Origin: Paenibacillus sp. MMS20-IR301
GTDB taxonomy: Bacteria > Bacillota > Bacilli > Paenibacillales > Paenibacillaceae
Direction of reading: 5' to 3'
NCBI RefSeq assembly: GCF_032302195.1
Contig: NZ_CP135275.1
Span: 2,232,001-2,296,000 of the forward strand
DNA: 64,000 bases
Position numbers and translations under genes: made by a program. The notes beneath the pieces are model-generated. The model was not told the origin of the DNA, did not search any database, and was given only the letters and a program-made list of their open reading frames with translations. Position 1 is the first letter of the stretch. Each line of letters starts with the position of its first letter. Of the stretch, positions 53,471 to 64,000 are shown piece after piece.

Positions 53471-54856
53471 TCAATTCGTATTTCTGGCAGCTAATCCCTT
53501 AACATTGAACGATAGTCCTAAACCGATAATAGCGAATATGCCGAGACTCCAAAAGGCAGCCTGAAATCCCTGCAGCGCATTCACCGGATAAACAGCAGAA
53601 CTGGAATTCATAAAAAATGTCATAATGGCTATAAACAGTACGCCCCCCATAGAACTGGCTAAGGAGCGGATGGATATGGTCAGCGGCGATGCATGCGCAA
53701 TGCTCCGGGGCGGCACACTGGCCATTGCATAGGCAGTAACCGGAGTCATAGTAAAACCGATTCCTGCCATTATTAATGCATAGCTAACAGCAAGCACAGC
53801 TGTTGGAGTATTCAGCGTTATCAGGAAGGCGAGCAATACGGTGATCCCGCCAATCATGCTGAAGCCGGTGCGCAGCACCATTCTGACCCCGTAACGGTCA
53901 TACAATCTGCCGGAAATTACACTGGCCACACCAAGTAACAGCGCGCCGGGTAACAGCATTATTCCTGATTCCCTCGGTGTCAGTCCACGGACATTCTGTA
54001 CGTACAGCGGAAGCAGCAGCTCAGCACCGACCACGACAACGAACATCAACACACCGATAATTGAAGCCAGAGTGAAGCTGCGGTTGCGGAACAAATTGAA
54101 ATCCAGCAAAGGCGCAGCCAGCTTCAGCTGACGCCGGATAAACAGTACAATGAACAGGATTCCGGTAAGGATGAATGCTGCGGCCAACACCATAGAGGCA
54201 CCTTGCTCCCCGGCCAGATTAACACCATACAGCAGGCCTGCGAAGCCAATGGATGAATAGAGCACCGAACTGCGGTCCAGCTTCTCCTGATGGCGCTCTC
54301 CCACATTCTTCAGGGTGAAACCTGCAAGGAACAGATTAGCAATTACAACCGGCAGCAGCGCGTAGAACAGAATCCGCCAGGAATGCTCCTGAACCACGAG
54401 CCCGGCTATGGCCGGGCCCAGCGCCGGTGCAAGCCCCATGACCAGTCCGATTAACCCCATAGCGGAGCCGATCTTTTCTTTCGGGAAGACGCGCAGAATC
54501 GTTGTCTGGAACAGCGGCATCAGCAGTCCCGCACCTAAGCCCTGAATGATCCGCCCGCATACAATGAAGCTGAATTCCGCTGAGCTTCCGGCAATAAGCG
54601 TACCTGCAGCAAAGGCGCCAACTGATGTAAAGAACAGGCCTCTCGTCGTGAATCTCCCGATCAAAAACCCTGCGACCGGCACTGTTATGCCGGCCATCAG
54701 ATAATATACAGTAATCAGCCACTGTGCCTTACTTTCGTTAATATGGATATCCTGCATCATTCTTGGCAAGGCTGTATTCAGCATTGTCTGCATCAGCTGC
54801 CCCAGAAAATTCGCTACAACCAGCGAGGATACAATTAAGCCCGGCCTGTTCTTCAT
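53471..54856 (-). CDS. MFS multidrug exporter, DHA2 (EmrB/QacA) family
   Basis: 461 aa, 14 predicted helices. Early motifs are QTMLNTALPRMMQDI and PVAGFLIGRFTTRGLF, with motif C-like GLAPALGPAIAGLVVQEHSW followed by RILF. It exports cationic drugs or metabolites by proton antiport. It is monocistronic and leftward. A possible link to export of a siderophore or prenylated product is speculative. Confidence 0.9.
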   Translation of the reverse strand: MKNRPGLIVSSLVVANFLGQLMQTMLNTALPRMMQDIHINESKAQWLITVYYLMAGITVPVAGFLIGRFTTRGLFFTSVGAFAAGTLIAGSSAEFSFIVCGRIIQGLGAGLLMPLFQTTILRVFPKEKIGSAMGLIGLVMGLAPALGPAIAGLVVQEHSWRILFYALLPVVIANLFLAGFTLKNVGERHQEKLDRSSVLYSSIGFAGLLYGVNLAGEQGASMVLAAAFILTGILFIVLFIRRQLKLAAPLLDFNLFRNRSFTLASIIGVLMFVVVVGAELLLPLYVQNVRGLTPRESGIMLLPGALLLGVASVISGRLYDRYGVRMVLRTGFSMIGGITVLLAFLITLNTPTAVLAVSYALIMAGIGFTMTPVTAYAMASVPPRSIAHASPLTISIRSLASSMGGVLFIAIMTFFMNSSSAVYPVNALQGFQAAFWSLGIFAIIGLGLSFNVKGLAARNTN

Positions 54857-55075
54857 TATTCTCCACCTGTCTTTCCGTCTATCAAGTATATTATAGATAT
54901 TCTAAGTCTTTGATAGCCGTAAAAAAGTCCATCCTGCAATTTCGCGGAGGTCTGGAACCTCAGAAGACAGCCGTCCAGTTCTCCGGCTGAACAGCTGCTC
55001 AGGCAGGATGGAGTAATTTTCCTAACATAATTCAAAGACTTAATGTATCTACAATATATCCAATTAATTGTGGTG

Positions 55076-55774
55076 TCAATCCTTAAATCTTAGAGCATTC
55101 ACCTGATCCCCTTCACCCAGCAGCTCGAACTGGTTCCGGTTGAACGCAATCAGCCCGTCCTGTGCCATCCGCTGCAGCTCCCTGGATAAGGCGCTCCGGT
55201 CAACGGTCAGATAATCGGCCAGGTCGTTCCGGCTGAACGGAATTTCGAAGCTGGGTGAATTATTTTTCTTGGCCTGCAAATGCAAATAATACAGAATCCG
55301 CTCCCGCAATGATTTGTGGGAGACCAGATCCAGCTTCTGATAGACCGACCGGTTGTTCTCCAGCAGCAGGGTCAGCATATTCTCGATAATCCGCCCCCTT
55401 AAATGGCAGGTGGCCTGGCCGGGACGCACGATCTGCTTGATCTTGATGAACAGAATACGGCACCCGGCACCGGCAACCGCTTCATAGCCGCTCGGCTCCT
55501 GCTGCAGGCGGAGCGCTGTCTCACCGAGGATCTCTCCGCTTGTCAGCTCGGAGAAGATGAACCGCATCCCTGCACTATTGTCCTTGCACAGCAGGACACT
55601 GCCTTCCAGAATAATGCCGGCTGAATCCAGATATTCATCCGGCTTAAAGATCGTCTCCTTCTTGGCATAATCCCTGATCGTCCCCTGAAGGCAGCCCAGA
55701 GCCTGTTGCACTTCATTATTCCCGAAGCCCTTGAAAAGGACTGTATTTTGAATTTTGTCCATATATTCCTGCAA
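55076..55774 (-). CDS. Crp/Fnr family transcriptional regulator
   Basis: 233 aa from TTG 55774, with AGGAGG eight bases upstream. The longer frame to 55888 runs back across the promoter and Fur box. The cNMP-binding-fold domain occupies residues of about 1-130 (SAGIILEGSVLLCKDNSAGM; LTSGEILGETALRLQ). The winged helix has FSRNDLADYLTVDRSALSRE. No Fe-S cysteine cluster is obvious, so the signal is not oxygen by an FNR mechanism and remains unknown. It is divergent from the cupin-cupin-methyltransferase operon. A 16-bp dyad overlaps its ribosome-site region, suggesting autorepression and activation of the divergent operon. Confidence 0.88.
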   Translation of the reverse strand: MQEYMDKIQNTVLFKGFGNNEVQQALGCLQGTIRDYAKKETIFKPDEYLDSAGIILEGSVLLCKDNSAGMRFIFSELTSGEILGETALRLQQEPSGYEAVAGAGCRILFIKIKQIVRPGQATCHLRGRIIENMLTLLLENNRSVYQKLDLVSHKSLRERILYYLHLQAKKNNSPSFEIPFSRNDLADYLTVDRSALSRELQRMAQDGLIAFNRNQFELLGEGDQVNALRFKD

Positions 55775-55787
55775 TTTATCACCCTCC

Positions 55788-55853
55788 TGTTGCCATGGCA
55801 ACAGAGTCATGGTAAAAACTCTGCTACAATTTAATGAATGAGAACGATTCTCA
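55788..55853 (+). promoter_or_regulatory. Divergent control region: Crp-type dyad, -10 box and Fur box
   Basis: TGTTGCCATGGCAACA (55788-55803) is a perfect 16-bp palindrome in 5-N6-5 form. ACTCTGCTA is at 55818-55826, the -10 box TACAAT at 55825-55830, and TGAGAACGATTCTCA (55839-55853) is a Fur-type 7-1-7 site with one mismatch. The dyad centre lies about 41.5 bp before the predicted start of the rightward operon. The spacing is identical to 15083-15157. Confidence 0.8.
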
Positions 55854-55910
55854 CCAATATTTACATTATAGCAGATGCCAGAAATCATTCAACATATACA
55901 GGAGGACGAC

Positions 55911-56249
55911 ATGAGTGGAATTACCGCAGGAACTGTATTTCATCTGCAGGATTTAATTAATATCCGCCCCTTCCAGATCTCGAGCCGCACCTTGTCCCTG
56001 AACCATCTGGCCGGCAGCTCCGGTGAAGCCCCTGAATGGGTGCTCTATGCCATGGCTGCAGGAGAGACAATTAGTTCCGAGACAGCTCCCAGATCCAAGA
56101 TTATTCATGTTCTGGAGGGTGAGCTGCATATGCTTGTGGCGGAGCTGCCCTGCCATTTAACCTCAGGAGCGTCGGTCATCGTTACCGCAGATACCTGGCA
56201 TGAATTCGCTGCGCACAGCAGCTGCAAATTTATACAAATCAGCCTATAA
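55911..56249 (+). CDS. Cupin domain protein 1
   Basis: 112 aa from ATG 55911 (AGGAGG five bases upstream; the upstream ATG 55875 overlaps the leader). Single double-stranded beta-helix: LYAMAAGETISSETAPRSKI, IHVLEGELHMLVAEL and SVIVTADTWHEFAAHSSCKF. The usual first-motif histidines are replaced by Ser/Glu, while the second-motif His is kept. It is a putative small-molecule binding or metal-dependent enzyme. First gene of a three-gene operon. Confidence 0.82.
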   Translation: MSGITAGTVFHLQDLINIRPFQISSRTLSLNHLAGSSGEAPEWVLYAMAAGETISSETAPRSKIIHVLEGELHMLVAELPCHLTSGASVIVTADTWHEFAAHSSCKFIQISL

Positions 56250-56265
56250 CACGGAGGTAACCCTT

Positions 56266-56649
56266 ATGGAACAAGAGAACTATATCAAACGATTGCCGCA
56301 GGCCGAAGTTATGGATCTGCGCAAGATCATCACGGTCGAGGAGCAGCAGGTGTCCAGCATCACCCTGGTACAGCGGCCGAGTCTGGCAATGACACTGATC
56401 TCACTGGATAAAGGGTCATCGATCGGTGGACATTCCTCCCCCGGTGATGCCATGGTCAACCTGCTCTCCGGAGAAGCCCGGATTACTATTGCCGACAAGG
56501 AATACACCGTTTTGTCTGGAGAAAGCATTATTTTGCCGGCTAATATTCCCCATGCCCTATACGCTAACGAAGCTTTCCAAATGCTGCTGATCGTAGTGAA
56601 GCCTGAGAAGAAGGAGCTGAGACATGTTGAAAAAGGAAGTCGGTCATAA
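56266..56649 (+). CDS. Cupin domain protein 2
   Basis: 127 aa from ATG 56266 (GGAGG upstream; the frame back to 56200 overlaps cupin 1). The cupin core is LISLDKGSSIGGHSSPGDAM, then VNLLSGEARITIADKEYTVL, SGESIILPANIPHALYANEA and FQMLLIV. It keeps the His of motif 1 and the PxxxPHA of motif 2, consistent with metal binding. It is co-transcribed with cupin 1 and overlaps the methyltransferase start by 26 bp. Confidence 0.85.
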   Translation: MEQENYIKRLPQAEVMDLRKIITVEEQQVSSITLVQRPSLAMTLISLDKGSSIGGHSSPGDAMVNLLSGEARITIADKEYTVLSGESIILPANIPHALYANEAFQMLLIVVKPEKKELRHVEKGSRS

Positions 56650-57382
56650 TTTCCTGGCAAGACTGGGCAAGAAACGGCTGCGCCCCGGCGGTGTCGCAGC
56701 GACGAACTGGTTGATAGAGCATGCGAAGCTGAGCAACAACAGCAAAGTACTGGAAGTGGCGTGCAATATGTGTACTACGTCCATCCAGCTTGCCCGGGAA
56801 TATAAATGTCAGATTACAGGGATTGATATGGACCCGCGGGCACTGGAGAAGGCAACGAAGAATATCAAGGATGCCAATCTGGAAGGGTATATCCAGGTCA
56901 GACAGGCAAATGCAATGAAGCTTCCGTTCGAGGATAACAGCTTTGATGTAGTCATTAATGAAGCCATGCTGACCATGCTGAATCAGGCAGCGAAGCAGAA
57001 GGCGGTCGCTGAATACTTCCGTGTGCTGAAGCCGGGTGGCGTTCTGCTTACACATGACATCACCTTTGCCAAAGAGAATATGGCCGAAGAGCTGGCGGAG
57101 CTGCGCAAGACGATTCACATCAACGTAGAGCCGCTGCCGGTAGCCAGCTGGGAAGGCCTCTTCTACTCCGCCGGATTCAAGCAGGTAGACCATGCTAACG
57201 GCACCATGTCGCTGATGAGCATCAAGGGGATGATCCGTGATGAAGGTCTGCTGGGTACGCTGCGGATCTTCAAGAATGCAATGAAGCGGGAGAACCGTGA
57301 ACAGTTCAAGAAGATGTACAGCTTCTTCAATACTACCGGCAAGGATTTGAATTATATCGCCGTATGCAGCAGCAAGTCTTAA
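56624..57382 (+). CDS. Class I SAM-dependent methyltransferase
   Basis: 252 aa from ATG 56624 (AAGGAG upstream, inside cupin 2). Motif I is VLEVACNMCTTSIQLAREY, where the canonical glycine pattern is replaced by Ala-Cys-Asn-Met-Cys. The acidic motif II is ITGIDMDPRALEKATKNI, and motif III is DNSFDVVINEAMLTMLNQA followed by FRVLKPGGVLLTHDI. The fold is clear but the substrate is unknown. Translational overlap with cupin 2 suggests the products act together. A strong terminator follows. Confidence 0.87.
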   Translation: MLKKEVGHNFLARLGKKRLRPGGVAATNWLIEHAKLSNNSKVLEVACNMCTTSIQLAREYKCQITGIDMDPRALEKATKNIKDANLEGYIQVRQANAMKLPFEDNSFDVVINEAMLTMLNQAAKQKAVAEYFRVLKPGGVLLTHDITFAKENMAEELAELRKTIHINVEPLPVASWEGLFYSAGFKQVDHANGTMSLMSIKGMIRDEGLLGTLRIFKNAMKRENREQFKKMYSFFNTTGKDLNYIAVCSSKS

Positions 57383-57386
57383 TTAT

Positions 57387-57444
57387 GTAAGCAAATAAAG
57401 AGGTCCCGGGCAGCAGTCACTGCTCCGGGACCTTATTTGCTTAC
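57387..57444. terminator. Long bidirectional terminator
   Basis: GTAAGCAAATAAAGAGGTCC pairs with GGACCTTATTTGCTTAC with one unpaired base. It separates the methyltransferase gene from the convergent gene 57441-57761, whose stop codon lies in the right arm. Confidence 0.85.
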
Positions 57445-57761
57445 GCGCTTTGCTCCGTAATGGACGCCATGACCTCTGCCGTTACATCTTTTCCGCCCCT
57501 CAGGTTCGTAATGAGCGCACCTATCGTATAGATCGGCCCCCAGGGAATCCCCCACCAGCCGACAATAGCGCTGAGCAGCGTGAACTTAAGCCCCGCAGTA
57601 ACGGCATTCCCGTCCGCCCTGATGAAGTAGATGTCCGAGCTGCGTCTGAACGTCATCAGGATGATTGAAATGCAATAGGTGTAAATGACGAATCTGCCGC
57701 CCTGCTGCACCTGGCTCTCTATACTTCTGTAATCCATATTCTCGATCCCTTTAATATTCAT
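57441..57761 (-). CDS. Small membrane protein of unknown function
   Basis: 106 aa from ATG 57761 (GGGGAAG upstream). Two hydrophobic segments (RFVIYTYCISIILMTF and TLLSAIVGWWGIPWGPIYTI) flank a polar RRSSDIYFIRADGNAV loop. It is the last gene of a leftward set with the M50-like peptidase and the TPR protein. No characterised relative is recognised. Confidence 0.65.
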   Translation of the reverse strand: MNIKGIENMDYRSIESQVQQGGRFVIYTYCISIILMTFRRSSDIYFIRADGNAVTAGLKFTLLSAIVGWWGIPWGPIYTIGALITNLRGGKDVTAEVMASITEQSA

Positions 57762-57797
57762 CCGGCTTCCCCTTACTTATTATAGTAACTTCTGCAA

Positions 57798-58331
57798 TCA
57801 TGCTAATAGATTAATGAGCAAATACGGAATACCTGTCGCCACAGCGAAACCATAAATAAGATCCAGCCACAGAACAGAGCCGAATGAAAAGAGATAGATG
57901 AGACCGACAATGGGGGTCATTACTATTTTCACCAGCCAGGAGGTCTGCTTGTCCTTGACACTGTTCCATATATTCTTCGCGTCGCCGGTGCTTGGAATCG
58001 AATGCATGGCAATGGATACACCAAGCCAGATCAGGATGTAATCGACAATTGTCGGGCTTCCGAACCGCATAACCGGAATAGCTGCAGGTAAAGCGATTAA
58101 GGCGCCTATAAGCGAGTTGATGAAGAACGGGCCAAGGCCGATCCAGATTTGGTGCGAGTTCTTCCTCGGGTGCTCATGCACCACATACCCTGACGGATTG
58201 CCGACCCGGAAATAGCAGACATCCAGAACGGAGGTGCGGAAGAGCCGGCAGAACAGCTGATGGGCGAATTCATGAACAATCACACCCGGAAACGTAATTA
58301 TGCTAATGATAAATCCCGGAATAAAAAACAT
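57798..58331 (-). CDS. Membrane zinc metallopeptidase, M50/DUF3267-like
   Basis: 177 aa. The active-site helix is VIVHEFAHQLFCRLF (HExxH in TM1) and a second ligand region may be SIPSTGDAKNIWNSV. There are four hydrophobic segments. It resembles site-2-protease-like zincins that cut membrane proteins. It starts 18 bp after the TPR gene stop, so the two are probably co-translated from one message. Confidence 0.78.
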   Translation of the reverse strand: MFFIPGFIISIITFPGVIVHEFAHQLFCRLFRTSVLDVCYFRVGNPSGYVVHEHPRKNSHQIWIGLGPFFINSLIGALIALPAAIPVMRFGSPTIVDYILIWLGVSIAMHSIPSTGDAKNIWNSVKDKQTSWLVKIVMTPIVGLIYLFSFGSVLWLDLIYGFAVATGIPYLLINLLA

Positions 58332-58349
58332 CGATACCCTCGCCTCCGA

Positions 58350-59396
58350 TTAGTCCCGCCACGCGGTTGTCTCATTAAAGACCGAATTCAGCTTATCCAG
58401 CTCCTGCTGGCTGTAATCCTCCCGGCCCGGCAGCAGGCCCGCCAGGCGGTCACGTTCATCCAGGCGCTGATTATAATGATTGGCTAGCGCCAGATTCGCG
58501 ATATATGCCCCGCTGTCCGGATTCAGCTGATAGGCCTTCTCTGCATCGCGCAGCCCCTGCTCATCCTTATGCTGCTTCAGCTCAATCCGGCTCAAGGCAA
58601 ATAAGGCACGGTCACTCTCTACGTTCCTCGCAAGCACAGACTCTGTTATACCGGTAGCCTGGTCGTATTGCTTCAACTCCCGGTAAGCGGCGGCAAGCAG
58701 CAGCTCCGCATCATCGAACCCCGGCTCCGTCTCCTGCAGCTTCAAGATTACTTCTTCAACCTTAGCAAACTGCTCCGCATCGAAATAACTGTCCGCCAAA
58801 TAATAGCGCCCGGAGGCGCTCTCCGGATGGTCCGCTATGTATTTCTCCAGATTCGCAATCCGCAGGCTTAGATCCGCTTCCGCATAAATACCCTGCAGCT
58901 CATCATCTGAATAATAACGGCGGTCCAGCTCATCAATCGCATTGTTGATTTCATCGGCTATCACTGCATTCTCGGCTTTTTCCCCGCCGATCTTACTGAA
59001 CACCTGAACCGCTTCGTTAATTCCGCCTGCATGATAGTAAGCCAGGAACAGCCGGGCAGTTATCTTGGTTGAATCGGGATACCGCTCTGCCGCCTGTTCG
59101 AACTCATGCACTGCCGTCCAGTTCTTATGCCCGGCATAGGCTTCTTTCCCCCGCTGGTAGTGAATTCCGGCAGCCAGTGAAGACGGGAATAACGTCAGCG
59201 CATAGATAAGCAATAGGGCGACTCCTGCCGCAGTCCCCTTGATCCACAGCGGCACCGGCCGTTTCGCCAGCTGTGTCCGGCATTCATGGCATAAGGGTAA
59301 CTGGTACTCCGCTTCAACATCCCATCTTCCGCAGCTCTGACATCTGTTTTCTTCAAACTCTTGTTGAACCCGGTCCTCTGAAGACATGGATCCCAT
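58350..59396 (-). CDS. Zinc-ribbon, single-TM, TPR-repeat protein
   Basis: 348 aa from ATG 59396; a TTG at 59408 abuts the GAAAGG site and is an alternative. The N-terminal zinc ribbon has CQSCGRW...CHEC (two Cys pairs). It is followed by one transmembrane helix (GTAAGVALLLIYALTLFPS) and about six TPR-like helical repeats (FEQAAERYPDSTKITARLFL; ADSYFDAEQFAKVEEVIL; AEKAYQLNPDSGAYIANLAL). The ribbon would be cytoplasmic and the TPRs outside. It is first gene before the peptidase, suggesting a substrate or adaptor role. Confidence 0.78.
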   Translation of the reverse strand: MGSMSSEDRVQQEFEENRCQSCGRWDVEAEYQLPLCHECRTQLAKRPVPLWIKGTAAGVALLLIYALTLFPSSLAAGIHYQRGKEAYAGHKNWTAVHEFEQAAERYPDSTKITARLFLAYYHAGGINEAVQVFSKIGGEKAENAVIADEINNAIDELDRRYYSDDELQGIYAEADLSLRIANLEKYIADHPESASGRYYLADSYFDAEQFAKVEEVILKLQETEPGFDDAELLLAAAYRELKQYDQATGITESVLARNVESDRALFALSRIELKQHKDEQGLRDAEKAYQLNPDSGAYIANLALANHYNQRLDERDRLAGLLPGREDYSQQELDKLNSVFNETTAWRD

Positions 59397-59526
59397 GCAA
59401 GGCTTCAACCCTTTCTGTAGCGAATGTGTACTGCTTCAACACGCCTTAGCATAATATGTATTTTCCGGGACTAATTGTACAGTCTGCACAGGTCCGGCAA
59501 CAATGATAAATCTCCCTTAAAATAAT

Positions 59527-59572
59527 AAAAAAAGCAGCCCTGCGAGCATTTGCTCTGCCTGGCTGCTTTTTG
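59527..59572. terminator. Terminator of the phospho-beta-glucosidase gene
   Basis: AAAAAAAGCAGCC / GGCTGCTTTTTG stem, 25 bp beyond the leftward stop at 59597. Confidence 0.85.
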
Positions 59573-59596
59573 TATATTTACAGATGATTATCACAG

Positions 59597-61054
<1,458 letters not shown>

Positions 61055-61094
61055 CTATAATTCCTCCTCATAATGGCTGTTGTTTGGACTGCAA

Positions 61095-63110
<2,016 letters not shown>

Positions 63111-63944
63111 TTAAGTTTGTCTTTGCGTCACACGCTGGATGTGAATCGTTAAGTACAGGATTTCCTCATCCAGCAGCTTCTCATTGAGATACTGCTCTAT
63201 TTTGAGCACGCAGCTATGGGCTTTCTTGTATTTGGTCCTTACCTGCTTGAGGAGGAAATCATCCACCGCTTCACTTGGCTCCTGCTTGCGCGCCCGCTGG
63301 AAAAAGTACCGCAGATGGGTAATGAACCGTTCATAGCTGACAGACTGCTCATCAATCTCGTTGTTATAGGAATATTTAACAATATTGAGGATGTCGTCGA
63401 TCTTCTGTGTCTGCCTGGCGACATCGGCAATTTTATGACCCGTGCCATTCATTTGCGCATTGATCAGGTGGAGGGCAATATTACCGGCTTCATCATCCGG
63501 CAGCCTTATCCCTGTACACTCAGCAATGATCTTCATGGCATTCAGCCCGATCCCGTATTCCTTGGGATAACAGCGCTGAATCTCCCAGACCAGAGGATTG
63601 GAATTGCGGATGCCCTGGTCCCATAGTCGGAGCGCATTGGTCAAATGATCTGTCAAGGTAACATAGATATAATCGCTTAACCTTGCTTTCAGGGACCGCT
63701 TGGCGTACTCAATAATATCGTAACATAAGGTCACATATTCAGCCGGCGCATCTGCCAGCAGCGCTTTGAATTTCTCGGACGCATCATTCTGCCTCAGTAC
63801 GAAGGTCTTCTCGATGAGCGATTCATCCACCGGGTCACCGGCGTTCTTCTTGAAGCCGATTCCGCGTCCCATGACAACCAGTTCATCTTTGCCTGAATCC
63901 TTGGCAATGATGGCATTATTATTGAAAATCTTCTCGATAATCAA
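63111..63944 (-). CDS. licT: BglG/LicT family transcriptional antiterminator
   Basis: 277 aa from TTG 63944 (GGGAGG eight bases upstream); the frame continues to 63980 without a better site. The RNA-binding CAT domain is IIEKIFNNNAIIAKDSGKDE then LVVMGRGIGFKK. Two PRD domains follow, with the regulatory histidines in YVTLTDHLTNALRLW, NIALHLINAQMNG, RFITHLRYFFQRA and YLTIHIQRV. It binds the RAT at 63068-63096. Promoter and leader would lie beyond the window edge. Confidence 0.93.
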   Translation of the reverse strand: MIIEKIFNNNAIIAKDSGKDELVVMGRGIGFKKNAGDPVDESLIEKTFVLRQNDASEKFKALLADAPAEYVTLCYDIIEYAKRSLKARLSDYIYVTLTDHLTNALRLWDQGIRNSNPLVWEIQRCYPKEYGIGLNAMKIIAECTGIRLPDDEAGNIALHLINAQMNGTGHKIADVARQTQKIDDILNIVKYSYNNEIDEQSVSYERFITHLRYFFQRARKQEPSEAVDDFLLKQVRTKYKKAHSCVLKIEQYLNEKLLDEEILYLTIHIQRVTQRQT

Positions 63945-64000
63945 CCATCTGCCCTCCCTTATCCCGAATTTCATCATCAATACAGGATGTAGACACCTGG

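Overview
The window looks like a chromosomal piece of a Paenibacillus-type Firmicute. Strong AGGAGG ribosome binding sites, many TTG/GTG starts, a Gram-positive style lipoprotein complement, a secreted GH43 glycosidase, meso-diaminopimelate dehydrogenase, a LicT/RAT-controlled beta-glucoside PTS, DUF975 and CPBP membrane proteins and AraC/siderophore-binding cassettes all point that way. The genus is inferred from gene content only. No rRNA, tRNA, CRISPR array, prophage or intact insertion sequence was seen.

Layout. 1-12.8 kb is a patchwork: a partial secreted GH43 enzyme, a secreted beta-propeller-like protein, a nucleotidyltransferase with a terminator-like leader, a membrane serine hydrolase, a chemoreceptor, a 52-bp tandem repeat array, a nuclease-like/HTH protein, a formylglycine-generating-enzyme-like protein with a small lipoprotein, a CPBP protease and a DUF975 protein. 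Scars of deleted gene copies lie between them. 12.9-20.1 kb holds an in-frame AraC regulator/siderophore-binding-lipoprotein cassette, then a Fur-boxed ABC importer (binding protein, permease, ATPase) followed by a SecA homologue. 20-31.7 kb has a second chemoreceptor, a DNA photolyase, an mrp Na+/H+ antiporter operon with fused MrpA-MrpB, a KdpD-type Usp protein and a metallophosphoesterase. 31.8-39 kb has a secreted stalk-domain protein, a secreted FMN/FAD flavoprotein divergent from a LysR regulator, a decayed GntR-ABC operon and an MFS transporter. 39-50.6 kb is iron-centred: a second AraC/binding-protein cassette, glutamate dehydrogenase, Ddh, a Fur-boxed alpha/beta hydrolase, a tandem polyprenyl-synthase-like protein, and a siderophore binding protein with two FecCD permeases. 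50.6-59.4 kb carries a sugar-type binding lipoprotein, a HesB-like protein, an MFS exporter, a Crp/Fnr regulator divergent from a cupin-cupin-methyltransferase operon, and a zinc-ribbon/TPR, M50-like peptidase and small membrane protein operon. 59.6-64 kb is a licT-bglP-bglH unit with a clear RAT/terminator.

How it fits together. Seven Fur-type 7-1-7 sites (13922, 15134, 40080, 41043, 43971, 47436, 55839) mark a dispersed iron regulon. The most striking signal is a shared promoter design found 40 kb apart, in front of the ABC importer (15083-15157) and the cupin-cupin-methyltransferase operon (55788-55853). Each has a 16-bp Crp-type dyad (TGTTG-N6-CAACA form) centred 29.5 bp before the first base of the -10 box, the identical 9-mer ACTCTGCTA, and a Fur box 14 bp after the -10 start. 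The Crp/Fnr gene lies next to the second site. This suggests an undescribed circuit, activated by Crp and repressed by Fur, that couples an importer of unknown substrate to a cupin/methyltransferase pathway.
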